A stretch of 9,549 nt of DNA. Origin: Ruminiclostridium sp. (lineage in GTDB: Bacteria > Bacillota > Clostridia > Oscillospirales > Oscillospiraceae). The notes under the pieces are model-generated. The model was not told where the DNA came from, did no database searches, and saw only the letters and a list, made by a program, of their open reading frames with translations. Shown here one piece after another: positions 1-6,597 of the stretch (position 1 is its first letter; each line of letters begins with the position of its first letter). The translations under genes and the position numbers were made by a program. The stretch lies in the NCBI GenBank assembly GCA_017560855.1, contig JAFZEB010000141.1:1-9549 (forward strand). The letters run 5' to 3'.

Positions 1-10
1 ATTTCGCAAG

Positions 11-49
11 AAAAAAGCCCCCTGCATCACAGAAAGTGTGCTGCAGAGG
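11..49 (-). terminator. Intrinsic terminator of the his operon
   Basis: Read on the minus strand, CCTCTGCA (49-42) pairs with TGCAGGGG (26-19), with one G-U pair. After a G/A mismatch an inner CACA/TGTG stem closes a CTTTC loop. The stem is followed by GGC and a run of six T (16-11). It begins about 50 nt after the hisIE stop codon and is the expected end of the his transcript. A second small hairpin, AGAGGA/TCCTCT (59-54 with 50-45), overlaps its 5' arm. Confidence 0.85.
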
Positions 50-97
50 ACTTTCCTCTTAACTAAATGACATTACCCTGGAGGGTGCTCTTTTTTA

Positions 98-751
98 TTA
101 TTTACCGGTCATTTTTTCCTGCTTGACCTTGTGGTCGATGACATGGCGGGAAGCCAGCTCCTTATGGATGTCCTCCAGGGAGATGCCCTCCTGGATCATC
201 AGCACCATCACGTGGTAGGCCAGGTCGGCGATCTCGTAGATGGTCTCCGGCCGGTCGTGGTCTTTCGCGGCAATGATCACCTCGGTGCACTCTTCGCCCA
301 CTTTTTTGAGGATCTTGTCTAAGCCCTTCTGGAACAGGTAGGTGGTGTAGGAGCCTTCCTTCTGCTCCTCCTTCCGGCCCCGGATCAGATCCATCAGGCC
401 CTGATAGGAAAATTCGTGGCGGTTTTCGCTCTGGAACACGGGGTATTCAAAGCAGGAGGTGGTGCCTAAATGGCAGGCGGGGCCTTCCGGCTCCACCATC
501 ACCACCAGCGCGTCACCGTCGCAGTCGGCGGTGATGGAAACGATGTGCTGATAGTTGCCGCTGGTCTCGCCCTTGATCCACAGAGCCTCACGGGAGCGGC
601 TGAAGAAACAGGTCAGCTCCTTTTCCATGGAGATGGCCAGGCTCTCCTTGTTCATATAGGCCAAGGTCAGCACCCGCTTGGTCACCGCGTCCACCACGAT
701 GGCGGGGATCAGGCCCTTTTCGTCAAACTTCAAATTTTCGATCTGCATCAT
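98..751 (-). CDS. hisIE: Bifunctional phosphoribosyl-AMP cyclohydrolase / phosphoribosyl-ATP pyrophosphatase
   Basis: A 217-aa fusion catalysing steps 2 and 3 of histidine synthesis: PR-ATP to PR-AMP (HisE half), then opening of the adenine ring to ProFAR (HisI half). The HisI domain spans about residues 1-110 and shows the acidic cluster DCDGD (D76, D78, D80) and cysteines C77, C93 and C100 in DCDGD and CHLGTTSC, positions associated with Mg and Zn binding in this family. The HisE domain (about 130-205) has the MazG-like helical signature EECTE (153-157) and EIAD (173-176). Two ATG codons are adjacent; I chose the first (751) because GGAG lies 9 nt upstream of it. It follows hisF by 13 nt and is the last gene before the terminator. 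The length is normal for a fused HisIE and both active sites look intact. Confidence 0.97.
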   Translation of the reverse strand: MMQIENLKFDEKGLIPAIVVDAVTKRVLTLAYMNKESLAISMEKELTCFFSRSREALWIKGETSGNYQHIVSITADCDGDALVVMVEPEGPACHLGTTSCFEYPVFQSENRHEFSYQGLMDLIRGRKEEQKEGSYTTYLFQKGLDKILKKVGEECTEVIIAAKDHDRPETIYEIADLAYHVMVLMIQEGISLEDIHKELASRHVIDHKVKQEKMTGK

Positions 752-764
752 AGAAATTTACTCC

Positions 765-1523
765 TTATAAACGGGTGGGGATACCGGCTCCGGCCATCGC
801 TCTCTTGAGGTCAGAAATGGACACTTCGCCGAAGTGGAAAATGGAAGCGGCCAGACCCGCATCCACCTTGGGCAAAGAATGGAACAGCTTGATAAAATCA
901 TCGATGCAGCCGGCGCCGCCGGAGGCGATGACGGGAACGTTCACCGCCTGGCAGACCTCATCCAGCATTTCGATGTCGAAGCCCTGCTTCACGCCGTCGG
1001 TGTCGATGGAATTGACCACCACTTCACCGGCGCCGTTGGCAACGCATCTTTTGATCCAGCTGATGGCCTCCATGCCGGTATTTTCCCGGCCGCCCTTGGC
1101 GAAGACCCGGAACACGCCGTCCACCCGCTTGACATCCACGGACAGCACCACGCACTGGTCGCCGTAGAGCTTGGCGGCCTGGTGAACCAGGTCGGGGTTC
1201 CGGATGGCACCGGAATTGACGCTGACCTTGTCGGCACCGCATTTCAGCACCCGGTCAAAGTCCTCAATGGTATTGATGCCGCCGCCCACGGTCAGGGGAA
1301 TGAAGACCCGGCTGGCGGTCTCCCGCAGGATGTCGGTAAAGAGGCCACGGCCCTCAGCGGAAGCGGTGATGTCATAGAAGACCAGCTCGTCTGCGCCGCT
1401 CTTGGTGTAGTACTCGGCCAGCTCGATGGGGGAGCTGACATCGTTGAGCCCCTCAAAGTTGACCCCCTTCACCACCCGGCCGTTCTTCACGTCCAGGCAG
1501 GGGATGATGCGTTTTGTGATCAT
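765..1523 (-). CDS. hisF: Imidazole glycerol phosphate synthase, cyclase subunit
   Basis: A 252-aa TIM-barrel protein. HisF takes ammonia delivered by HisH and converts PRFAR to imidazole glycerol phosphate plus AICAR, the branch to purine synthesis. The N-terminus IIPCLDVKNGRVVKG carries the catalytic D11, and the second catalytic aspartate is D130 in LSVDVKR. Phosphate-binding glycine loops are visible at TVGGGI (78-83) and near the C-terminus at ASGGAG. The length matches the family. It starts 3 nt after the hisA stop, with a GGAGAG ribosome site lying inside the end of hisA. Its partner hisH is two genes upstream, so the synthase subunits flank hisA. Confidence 0.98.
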   Translation of the reverse strand: MITKRIIPCLDVKNGRVVKGVNFEGLNDVSSPIELAEYYTKSGADELVFYDITASAEGRGLFTDILRETASRVFIPLTVGGGINTIEDFDRVLKCGADKVSVNSGAIRNPDLVHQAAKLYGDQCVVLSVDVKRVDGVFRVFAKGGRENTGMEAISWIKRCVANGAGEVVVNSIDTDGVKQGFDIEMLDEVCQAVNVPVIASGGAGCIDDFIKLFHSLPKVDAGLAASIFHFGEVSISDLKRAMAGAGIPTRL

Positions 1524-1526
1524 GGC

Positions 1527-2246
1527 TTACTCTCCTTCCCCCAGCTTCACCGCTTGGGCCAGGTCAATGGCCCCGGTGTAGTAGGCCTTGCCGATGATGG
1601 CCCCGTGGACCCCGGCGGCCTTCAGGGCCTGGATATCCTCCAGGGAGGAAACTCCGCCGGAGGCACTGAGATTCATGGTGTACTTCTGGGCCAGCAGCTT
1701 ATACAGCTCCCGGTTGGTGCCCTGCATGGCCCCGTCCTTGGAGATATCCGTGCAGATGATGGTGGATACCCCCAGGGCCTGCATCTTGTCAAAGAAGGCC
1801 TCCCAGCCCTCCTGGCTGGTCTCCAGCCAGCCCTTGATGGCCACCTTGCCGTCCTTCAGGTCGGCGCCCACGGCGATCTTATCCCCGTAGGCGGCCACAG
1901 CGGCGGCCAGGAAGTCGGGATCGGTGACGGCGGCGGTACCCAGGATGACCCGGCTGGCACCGGCCTCCAGGTAGCGGCGGACGGTGTCCATGTTGCGGAT
2001 GCCGCCCCCCACCTCGATGAACAGGCCGGTGTTGGCGGCCAGCTTCTCGATGGTGGGCAGGTTGGTGGTCTGGCCGGTCTTGGCCCCTTCCAGGTCTACC
2101 AGGTGGAGATTGGTCGCCCCGGCAGCCTCGAACTTGCGCACGGTGTTCAGGGGCTCGGGATCGTAGACGGTCATCTGGTCGTAGTCGCCCTTATACAGGC
2201 GGACGGCCTGACCGCCGAAGAGGTCAATGGCAGGAAAAATTTTCAT
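1527..2246 (-). CDS. hisA: ProFAR isomerase (phosphoribosylformimino-AICAR-P isomerase)
   Basis: A 239-aa TIM-barrel enzyme that isomerises ProFAR to PRFAR, step 4 of the pathway and substrate supply for HisFH. The N-terminus MKIFPAIDLFGGQAVRL is the classical HisA start with catalytic D8; the second catalytic aspartate is D129 (GADLKDGK), followed by the TDISKDG motif (166-172). The two-fold-repeated phosphate sites appear as EVGGGIR and SASGGVSS. The open frame continues upstream to an ATG at 2297, but those 17 extra codons lie inside hisH and do not resemble HisA, so I start at 2246. That start lies 1 nt after the hisH stop with GGGGGA upstream, pointing to translational coupling. No sign of a dual HisA/TrpF (PriA) role can be judged from sequence alone. 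Confidence 0.97.
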   Translation of the reverse strand: MKIFPAIDLFGGQAVRLYKGDYDQMTVYDPEPLNTVRKFEAAGATNLHLVDLEGAKTGQTTNLPTIEKLAANTGLFIEVGGGIRNMDTVRRYLEAGASRVILGTAAVTDPDFLAAAVAAYGDKIAVGADLKDGKVAIKGWLETSQEGWEAFFDKMQALGVSTIICTDISKDGAMQGTNRELYKLLAQKYTMNLSASGGVSSLEDIQALKAAGVHGAIIGKAYYTGAIDLAQAVKLGEGE

Positions 2247-2247
2247 C

Positions 2248-2868
2248 TCACCAGTCCCCCTCGCAGAAAGTACGCAGAATGGACAGGCCCACGTCACCGC
2301 TCTTTTCCGGGTGGAACTGACAGCCCATCACGTTGCCCCGGGCAACGGCGGCGGTGAGTTCTGCCCCGTACTCTGCGGTGGCAATGACGGCATCGTCACA
2401 TTCCGTAGCGTAGAAGGTGTGGACGAAGTAGACACAGTCCCCCTCCTCCACGGTCTTGAGCAGAGGGTGACGGTCACCCTGGGGGAAGTGGAGTTCATTC
2501 CAGCCAATGTGGGGCACCTTGTAGTGGGCAGGGATGACCCCCTCCATGGTGACCACCTTGCCGGGGATAAGACCTAAGCCCTCCCAGGTGCCGAACTCCT
2601 GGCTCTCCTCAAAGAGGAGCTGCATACCCAGGCAGATACCCATGATGGGCTTGCCCTTGGCCACTTCCTCCTTGATGACCTCCTCCAGACCGCTCTGGCG
2701 GAGCTTTTCCCGGGCGTCTGCAAAGGCGCCCACGCCGGGGAGGAAGAGCTTGTCTGCCTTCCGCAGCAGCTCCGGGTCCCCGGTGACCACCGGCTCCTGG
2801 CCGATGGCTTCTAAGGAACGGCAGAGGGAAAACAGGTTTCCCACGCCGTAATCAATGACAGCGATCAT
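2248..2868 (-). CDS. hisH: Imidazole glycerol phosphate synthase, glutamine amidotransferase subunit
   Basis: A 206-aa class I glutamine amidotransferase. It hydrolyses glutamine and channels ammonia to HisF. The catalytic triad is visible: nucleophile C79 in IMGICLGMQLLFE, and H186 and E188 in GCQFHPEKSG. The oxyanion-hole region LPGVGAF (43-49) is also present. The start at 2868 is set by a strong GGAGGA site 6 nt upstream. Unlike the other his genes it is not tightly joined to the gene before it: 142 nt with a palindromic element separate it from hisB, so it depends on its own ribosome site rather than coupling to hisB. The next gene, hisA, starts 1 nt after its stop. Confidence 0.98.
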   Translation of the reverse strand: MIAVIDYGVGNLFSLCRSLEAIGQEPVVTGDPELLRKADKLFLPGVGAFADAREKLRQSGLEEVIKEEVAKGKPIMGICLGMQLLFEESQEFGTWEGLGLIPGKVVTMEGVIPAHYKVPHIGWNELHFPQGDRHPLLKTVEEGDCVYFVHTFYATECDDAVIATAEYGAELTAAVARGNVMGCQFHPEKSGDVGLSILRTFCEGDW

Positions 2869-2885
2869 ATGTGTTCCTCCTATCA

Positions 2886-3007
2886 GCCTTCTCCCTCTGG
2901 GAGAAGGTGGCCCGGCAAAGCCGGGACGGATGAGGGCGGTTTTCGCAAACTTTCCCCCTCATCAGTCACCTTCGGTGACAGCTTCTCCCCAGGGAGAAGC
3001 CTTGTTT
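2886..3007. repeat. Palindromic MITE-like element between hisB and hisH
   Basis: A non-coding stretch made almost wholly of hairpins. In plus-strand coordinates: CCTTCTCCC/GGGAGAAGG (2887-2895 with 2899-2907), CCCGGC/GCCGGG (2911-2916 with 2920-2925), GATGAGGG/CCCTCATC (2929-2936 with 2956-2963, enclosing GTTT/AAAC), GTCACC/GGTGAC (2965-2970 with 2974-2979) and GCTTCTCCC/GGGAGAAGC (2981-2989 with 2992-3000). The two end hairpins are near-identical, so the whole is also an imperfect inverted repeat around its centre. CTATCA flanks it at 2880-2885 and 3008-3013, like a target-site duplication. It encodes no transposase. The nested structure is seen directly; mobility and multi-copy status are inferred. 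Confidence 0.8.
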
Positions 3008-3010
3008 CTA

Positions 3011-3592
3011 TCAAACTAAAATGCCCTTGGTAGACGGCACCTCATCGGTGCCGTTGGTCTTCACGGCCATCTTCAGGCTCCGGGCCACGGACTTGAAGAT
3101 GCCCTCTATGATGTGGTGGCTGTTCTCACCGGCCAGTTTGCGGATGTGCAGGGTGCAGTTGGCCCGGCGGACAAAGGCCAGCCAGAACTCCTTCACCAGT
3201 TCAGTGTCGAAGGTACCCACCTTCTCCGTGGGCATCTCTGCCTCCCAGCAGAGCATCCCCCGGCCGGACAGATCCACAGCAGAAAGGACAAGGGCTTCGT
3301 CCATGGGCAGAATGAAGTGGCCAAACCGCTCCACCCCGCGCATATCGCCCAGGGCCTGGGCAAAGGCATCGCCCAAACAGATGCCCACGTCCTCCACCGA
3401 GTGGTGGTCATCCACCCAGGTGTCACCGGTACAGGTAACCTCCAGGCCGAAGCCGCCGTGGCGGGCAAAGGCAGAGAGCATATGGTCAAAGAAGCCCACG
3501 CCGGTTTGGATGACGGCGGGTCCTCCGTCTAAATTCAGGTTCAGGACGATGTCGGTCTCCCCGGTCTTCCGGGTGATGTTGGCTTGTCTCAT
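3011..3592 (-). CDS. hisB: Imidazoleglycerol-phosphate dehydratase (monofunctional)
   Basis: A 193-aa enzyme that dehydrates imidazole glycerol phosphate to imidazole acetol phosphate. The internally duplicated metal-binding motifs are present: FFDHML (H37) and ARH (H45), DDHHSVEDVG (H63, H64, E67), and NSHHIIE (H159, H160, E163), plus the C-terminal VPSTKG. Only the dehydratase is present; there is no fused N-terminal histidinol-phosphatase domain as in enterobacterial HisB, so that step needs a separate enzyme. It overlaps hisC by 4 nt (ATGA) with a GGAGGAGGG site in the hisC end. Its TGA stop (3013-3011) coincides with one copy of the 6-bp repeat flanking the downstream palindromic element, which left the reading frame untouched. 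Confidence 0.98.
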   Translation of the reverse strand: MRQANITRKTGETDIVLNLNLDGGPAVIQTGVGFFDHMLSAFARHGGFGLEVTCTGDTWVDDHHSVEDVGICLGDAFAQALGDMRGVERFGHFILPMDEALVLSAVDLSGRGMLCWEAEMPTEKVGTFDTELVKEFWLAFVRRANCTLHIRKLAGENSHHIIEGIFKSVARSLKMAVKTNGTDEVPSTKGILV

Positions 3593-4656
3593 GCCAGACC
3601 CTCCTCCTTCATGATTTCTTTCACGCCCTCCAGGAAGGCGGCCATCTCCTCGGGGGTGCCGATGGTCACCCGGTTGTACTGGGCGATTCGGGGATCAGAG
3701 AAGTGGCGGATAAGGACACCCCGGTCCTTGAGCTTCTGGTACAGGACGCCGCCGTCCAGCCCCTCCCGCTTCACAAAGAGGAAGTTGGTCTTGGAGTCGG
3801 GCATGGTGAAGCCCAGCTCCTTCAGGGCAGCGGCGGTCTTTTCCCGGGTGTCCATGATCTTCCGGGCATTCTCCCGGAAGTATTCATCAGAATCAACGGC
3901 AGCCTCACCCAGCTTCAGGGTCAGGCGGTTGACGTTATAGGGGTTGGTGGAATACTTGATCTTCTCCAGGTCCTGGATGATGGGACGGCTGGCCAGTCCA
4001 AAGCCCAGGCGGGCGCCGGCCATGGACCGGGACTTGGAATAGGTCATGACCACCAGCAGGTTCTCGTACTTGTCCACCAGGCTGGCGGCGGATTCGGCAC
4101 CGAAGTCCACATAGGCCTCGTCGATGACCACCACCTGGTCGGGGTTGGAGGCGATGATCTCCTCCACATTCTCCAGGGGCAGGGCCAGGCCGGTGGGGGC
4201 GTTGGGGTTGGCCAGGACGGTGAACTTCCCGGTGCCCTTCATGCCGTCCACGTCCACGGAGAAATCCTCTTTCAGGGGAACGGTGTCGTATGCCACCCCG
4301 TGGAGGTCGGCAAAGACGGGATAGAAGCTGTAGGTCAGACCGGGGAAGACGGCCCCGTCATTGGCAAAGGCCATGAAGGCGAAGTTCAGGATATCGTCAG
4401 AGCCGTTGGACAAAAAGACGTTCCCCGGCTCCACCCCGTAGAGCTTGGCCAGCTTCTCCCGCAGGGCGGCCCCTTCGGGATCGGAATACAGGCGCAGATC
4501 CTCCACATCCTTTCTGGTCAGGGCATCCAGCACCTGAGGGGAAGGGGGATAGGGGGACTCGTTGGTGTTGAGCTTGATATACTGTTTGTCCCGGGGCTGT
4601 TCGCCGGGGGTGTATGCCTCCAGTTTGGCATACTTGGGGCTGAGGAATCGGCTCAT
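3589..4656 (-). CDS. hisC: Histidinol-phosphate aminotransferase
   Basis: A 355-aa fold-type I, PLP-dependent aminotransferase that converts imidazole acetol phosphate and glutamate to L-histidinol phosphate. Visible signatures are LNTNESPYPPS (29-39), the NPNAPTG turn (150-156), IDEAYVDF with PLP-contacting D179 and Y182, and the Schiff-base lysine K208 in TYSKSRSMAGARLGF, with R216 after it. The length is typical. It starts 4 nt after the hisD stop, with a GGGAGA ribosome site inside the hisD end, and overlaps hisB by 4 nt. Placement inside the his operon supports HisC over a broad-specificity aromatic aminotransferase, although such enzymes can be bifunctional. Confidence 0.96.
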   Translation of the reverse strand: MSRFLSPKYAKLEAYTPGEQPRDKQYIKLNTNESPYPPSPQVLDALTRKDVEDLRLYSDPEGAALREKLAKLYGVEPGNVFLSNGSDDILNFAFMAFANDGAVFPGLTYSFYPVFADLHGVAYDTVPLKEDFSVDVDGMKGTGKFTVLANPNAPTGLALPLENVEEIIASNPDQVVVIDEAYVDFGAESAASLVDKYENLLVVMTYSKSRSMAGARLGFGLASRPIIQDLEKIKYSTNPYNVNRLTLKLGEAAVDSDEYFRENARKIMDTREKTAAALKELGFTMPDSKTNFLFVKREGLDGGVLYQKLKDRGVLIRHFSDPRIAQYNRVTIGTPEEMAAFLEGVKEIMKEEGLA

Positions 4657-4660
4657 GGTA

Positions 4661-5950
4661 TCATTCTCCCATCACATTGGGGTCGAAGCGGATGTCGATG
4701 GACCGGGCGTGAGCGGTCAGGCCCTCCTGCTTGGCGAAGTGGGACACGGACTGCTGGGCCACGGCCAGGGCATCCTTGGTGTAGTAGGTGTACTGGGTCT
4801 TCTTCACAAAGTCGTCCACGGACAGGGGGCTGGAGAACCGGGCCGTGCCGCTGGTGGGCAGGGTGTGGTTGGGACCGGCGAAGTAGTCGCCCAGAGCCTC
4901 GGGGCAGTTGCGGCCCATGAAGATGGAACCGGCGTGGCGTATCTTGTCCAGCCACTCGAAGGGCTCGTCGATGCACAGTTCCAGATGCTCGGGAGCGATC
5001 TCGTTGGAGATCTGGATGGCAGAGGCGATGGACTTGGCAATGATGATCTTGCCGTTGTTCTCGATGGAGGCACGGGCGATGTCCTGGCGCTTCAGCTTGG
5101 GCAGCTGCTCCTCAATGGCAGCCTGAACAGCCACAGCCAGCTCCTCGCTGTCGGTGACCAGAACGGCGGAGGCGTTCACATCATGCTCCGCCTGGCTCAG
5201 CAGGTCAGCAGCCACCACCTGGGGGTTATTCTTGCCGTCGGCGATGACCAGGATCTCGCTGGGACCGGCCACCATGTCGATGCCCACCTTGCCGAAGACC
5301 TGCTTCTTGGCCTCGGCCACGTACTGGTTGCCGGGGCCCACGATCTTGTCCACCTTGGGGATGGTCTCGGTGCCGTAGGCCAGAGCGGCCACGGCCTGGG
5401 CGCCACCCACACGGAAGACACGGTTCACACCACAGATCCGGGCAGCTGCCAGGATGTTGGGGTGGATCTTGCCGTTCTTGTCAGGGGGCGTGACCATGAA
5501 GATCTCCTTGACCCCGGCCAGCTTGGCGGGAATGCAGTTCATGACCACGCTGGAGGGATAAGCGGCGGTGCCGCCGGGGATGTACAGGCCCACTCTCTCC
5601 AGAGGAATGACCTTCTGGCCCATAACAATGCCGGACTCCTCGTTGACGATGAAGCTGTTGCGGACCTGGTGCTGGTGGAAGGCGGCCACACGCTCGGCGG
5701 CACGGTAGAGGATATCCACCAGGAAGGGGTCGGCGTTGCGGAAACCGTCGTCGATGGAGCCTGCGCCCACCTCCACAGAGGTGATGTCTGCCCCGTCAAA
5801 TTCCTTGGTATACTTCTTCAAAGCTGCGTCGCCGTTGGCCTTCACGTCCTCGATGATGGCACGGACAGGGGCCTCCACGCTCTCCACGGGATCTTCCCGG
5901 GCAAAAATGGCGTCACGGCTGACTTCTTCTTCTTTTAAAATGCGAATCAT
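4661..5950 (-). CDS. hisD: Histidinol dehydrogenase
   Basis: A 429-aa, Zn-dependent, NAD-linked enzyme that oxidises L-histidinol twice to give L-histidine, the final step. The catalytic pair is E321-H322 in NEIAPEHLEL. The expected Zn ligands are Q253 and H256 (SQAEHD), D355 (LGDYFAGP) and H414 (LTAHARS), each about five residues below the E. coli numbering. Other family landmarks are YIPGGTAAYPSSVLM-like residues 123-137, GGAQAVAALAYGT (182-194) and KIVGPGN (202-208). The length is normal. It overlaps hisG by 4 nt (ATGA) and has an AAGGAGG site about 10 nt before its ATG, within the hisG end. Confidence 0.98.
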   Translation of the reverse strand: MIRILKEEEVSRDAIFAREDPVESVEAPVRAIIEDVKANGDAALKKYTKEFDGADITSVEVGAGSIDDGFRNADPFLVDILYRAAERVAAFHQHQVRNSFIVNEESGIVMGQKVIPLERVGLYIPGGTAAYPSSVVMNCIPAKLAGVKEIFMVTPPDKNGKIHPNILAAARICGVNRVFRVGGAQAVAALAYGTETIPKVDKIVGPGNQYVAEAKKQVFGKVGIDMVAGPSEILVIADGKNNPQVVAADLLSQAEHDVNASAVLVTDSEELAVAVQAAIEEQLPKLKRQDIARASIENNGKIIIAKSIASAIQISNEIAPEHLELCIDEPFEWLDKIRHAGSIFMGRNCPEALGDYFAGPNHTLPTSGTARFSSPLSVDDFVKKTQYTYYTKDALAVAQQSVSHFAKQEGLTAHARSIDIRFDPNVMGE

Positions 5951-6597
5951 TTTGTTTCTGCCTCCTTGGCGGCCACCTGGTCAGCAAGGCTCTCGTAGAG
6001 CCGCTGAATGGCCTCGTGCTTAAACTTATAGCTGACTTTATTGGCAATGAAACGTGCGCTGATGGGCACGATGGTCTCAATGGGACTCAGGTTGTTCTCC
6101 TTCAGGGTGGAACCGGTCTCCACGATATCCACGATGACGTCGGTCATGTCCAGAATGGGGGCGATCTCAATAGAACCCTGGAGGTGGATGATGTCGATGT
6201 CACGGCTCCGGCTGGCGTAGAAGTTCCGGGCGATCCGGGAGAACTTGGTGGCCACACGAAGGATGCGGTCGGGGTCATCCCGGAAGTCGTTCTTGGCGGC
6301 CACGCACATGCGGCACTTGCCCACGTTCAGATCCAGCAGCTCGTAGATGTCGGGCTCGTACTCCAGCAGGATGTCCTTACCCACCACGCCCACGTCGGCG
6401 GCACCCCGCTCCACGTAGACGGCCACGTCCGAGGGCTTGACCCAGAAGTAGCGGACTTTGGCCTCGGGGTTTTCAAAGATGAGCTTCCGCTTGGGGTCCA
6501 GAAGCTCGTCGCAGGGGAAGCCTGCCTTGGCGAACATGGCGTAGACCTTCTCGCCCAGTCGGCCCTTGGGCAGGGCCACATTCAGAAAATCGCTCAT
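5947..6597 (-). CDS. hisG: ATP phosphoribosyltransferase, short-form catalytic subunit
   Basis: A 216-aa enzyme for the committed step: ATP + PRPP to phosphoribosyl-ATP. It is the short form (HisG-S), lacking the C-terminal ACT-like domain that gives long HisG its histidine feedback site. Short HisG works as a hetero-octamer with HisZ, which carries the regulatory site, and the gene directly upstream is hisZ. Motifs seen: ALPKGRLGEK near the N-terminus, GAADVGVVGKD (65-75), and the PRPP-binding loop DVIVDIVETGSTLKENNL (153-170). The start at 6597 overlaps the hisZ stop by 4 nt (ATGA), with a GGAGGGGAG ribosome site formed by the last hisZ codons. Coupled translation of the two subunits is likely. 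Confidence 0.97.
   Translation of the reverse strand: MSDFLNVALPKGRLGEKVYAMFAKAGFPCDELLDPKRKLIFENPEAKVRYFWVKPSDVAVYVERGAADVGVVGKDILLEYEPDIYELLDLNVGKCRMCVAAKNDFRDDPDRILRVATKFSRIARNFYASRSRDIDIIHLQGSIEIAPILDMTDVIVDIVETGSTLKENNLSPIETIVPISARFIANKVSYKFKHEAIQRLYESLADQVAAKEAETK

Noticed and set aside
75..96. Plus-strand terminator ACCC/GGGT followed by six T
   Set aside because: The stem is only four to five base pairs with a very short loop, and the T run encodes the end of hisIE on the other strand; no rightward gene is visible to use it.
2247..2297. Longer hisA starting at 2297
   Set aside because: The 17 extra residues lie inside hisH and do not resemble HisA; the classical MKIFPAIDL N-terminus begins at 2246, which has its own ribosome site.
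834..2357. 507-codon plus-strand open frame antisense to hisF, hisA and the end of hisH
   Set aside because: It mirrors GC-rich codon use of the real genes opposite it. The translation is low-complexity (rich in G, V, H, D, L), has no recognisable domain, and crosses three well-supported genes. Similar long antisense frames at 3703-4920 and 4562-5938 are rejected for the same reason.
2881..3005. CRISPR array in the hisB-hisH gap
   Set aside because: The repeated motifs are inverted hairpins of different sequence, not evenly spaced direct repeats with unique spacers.
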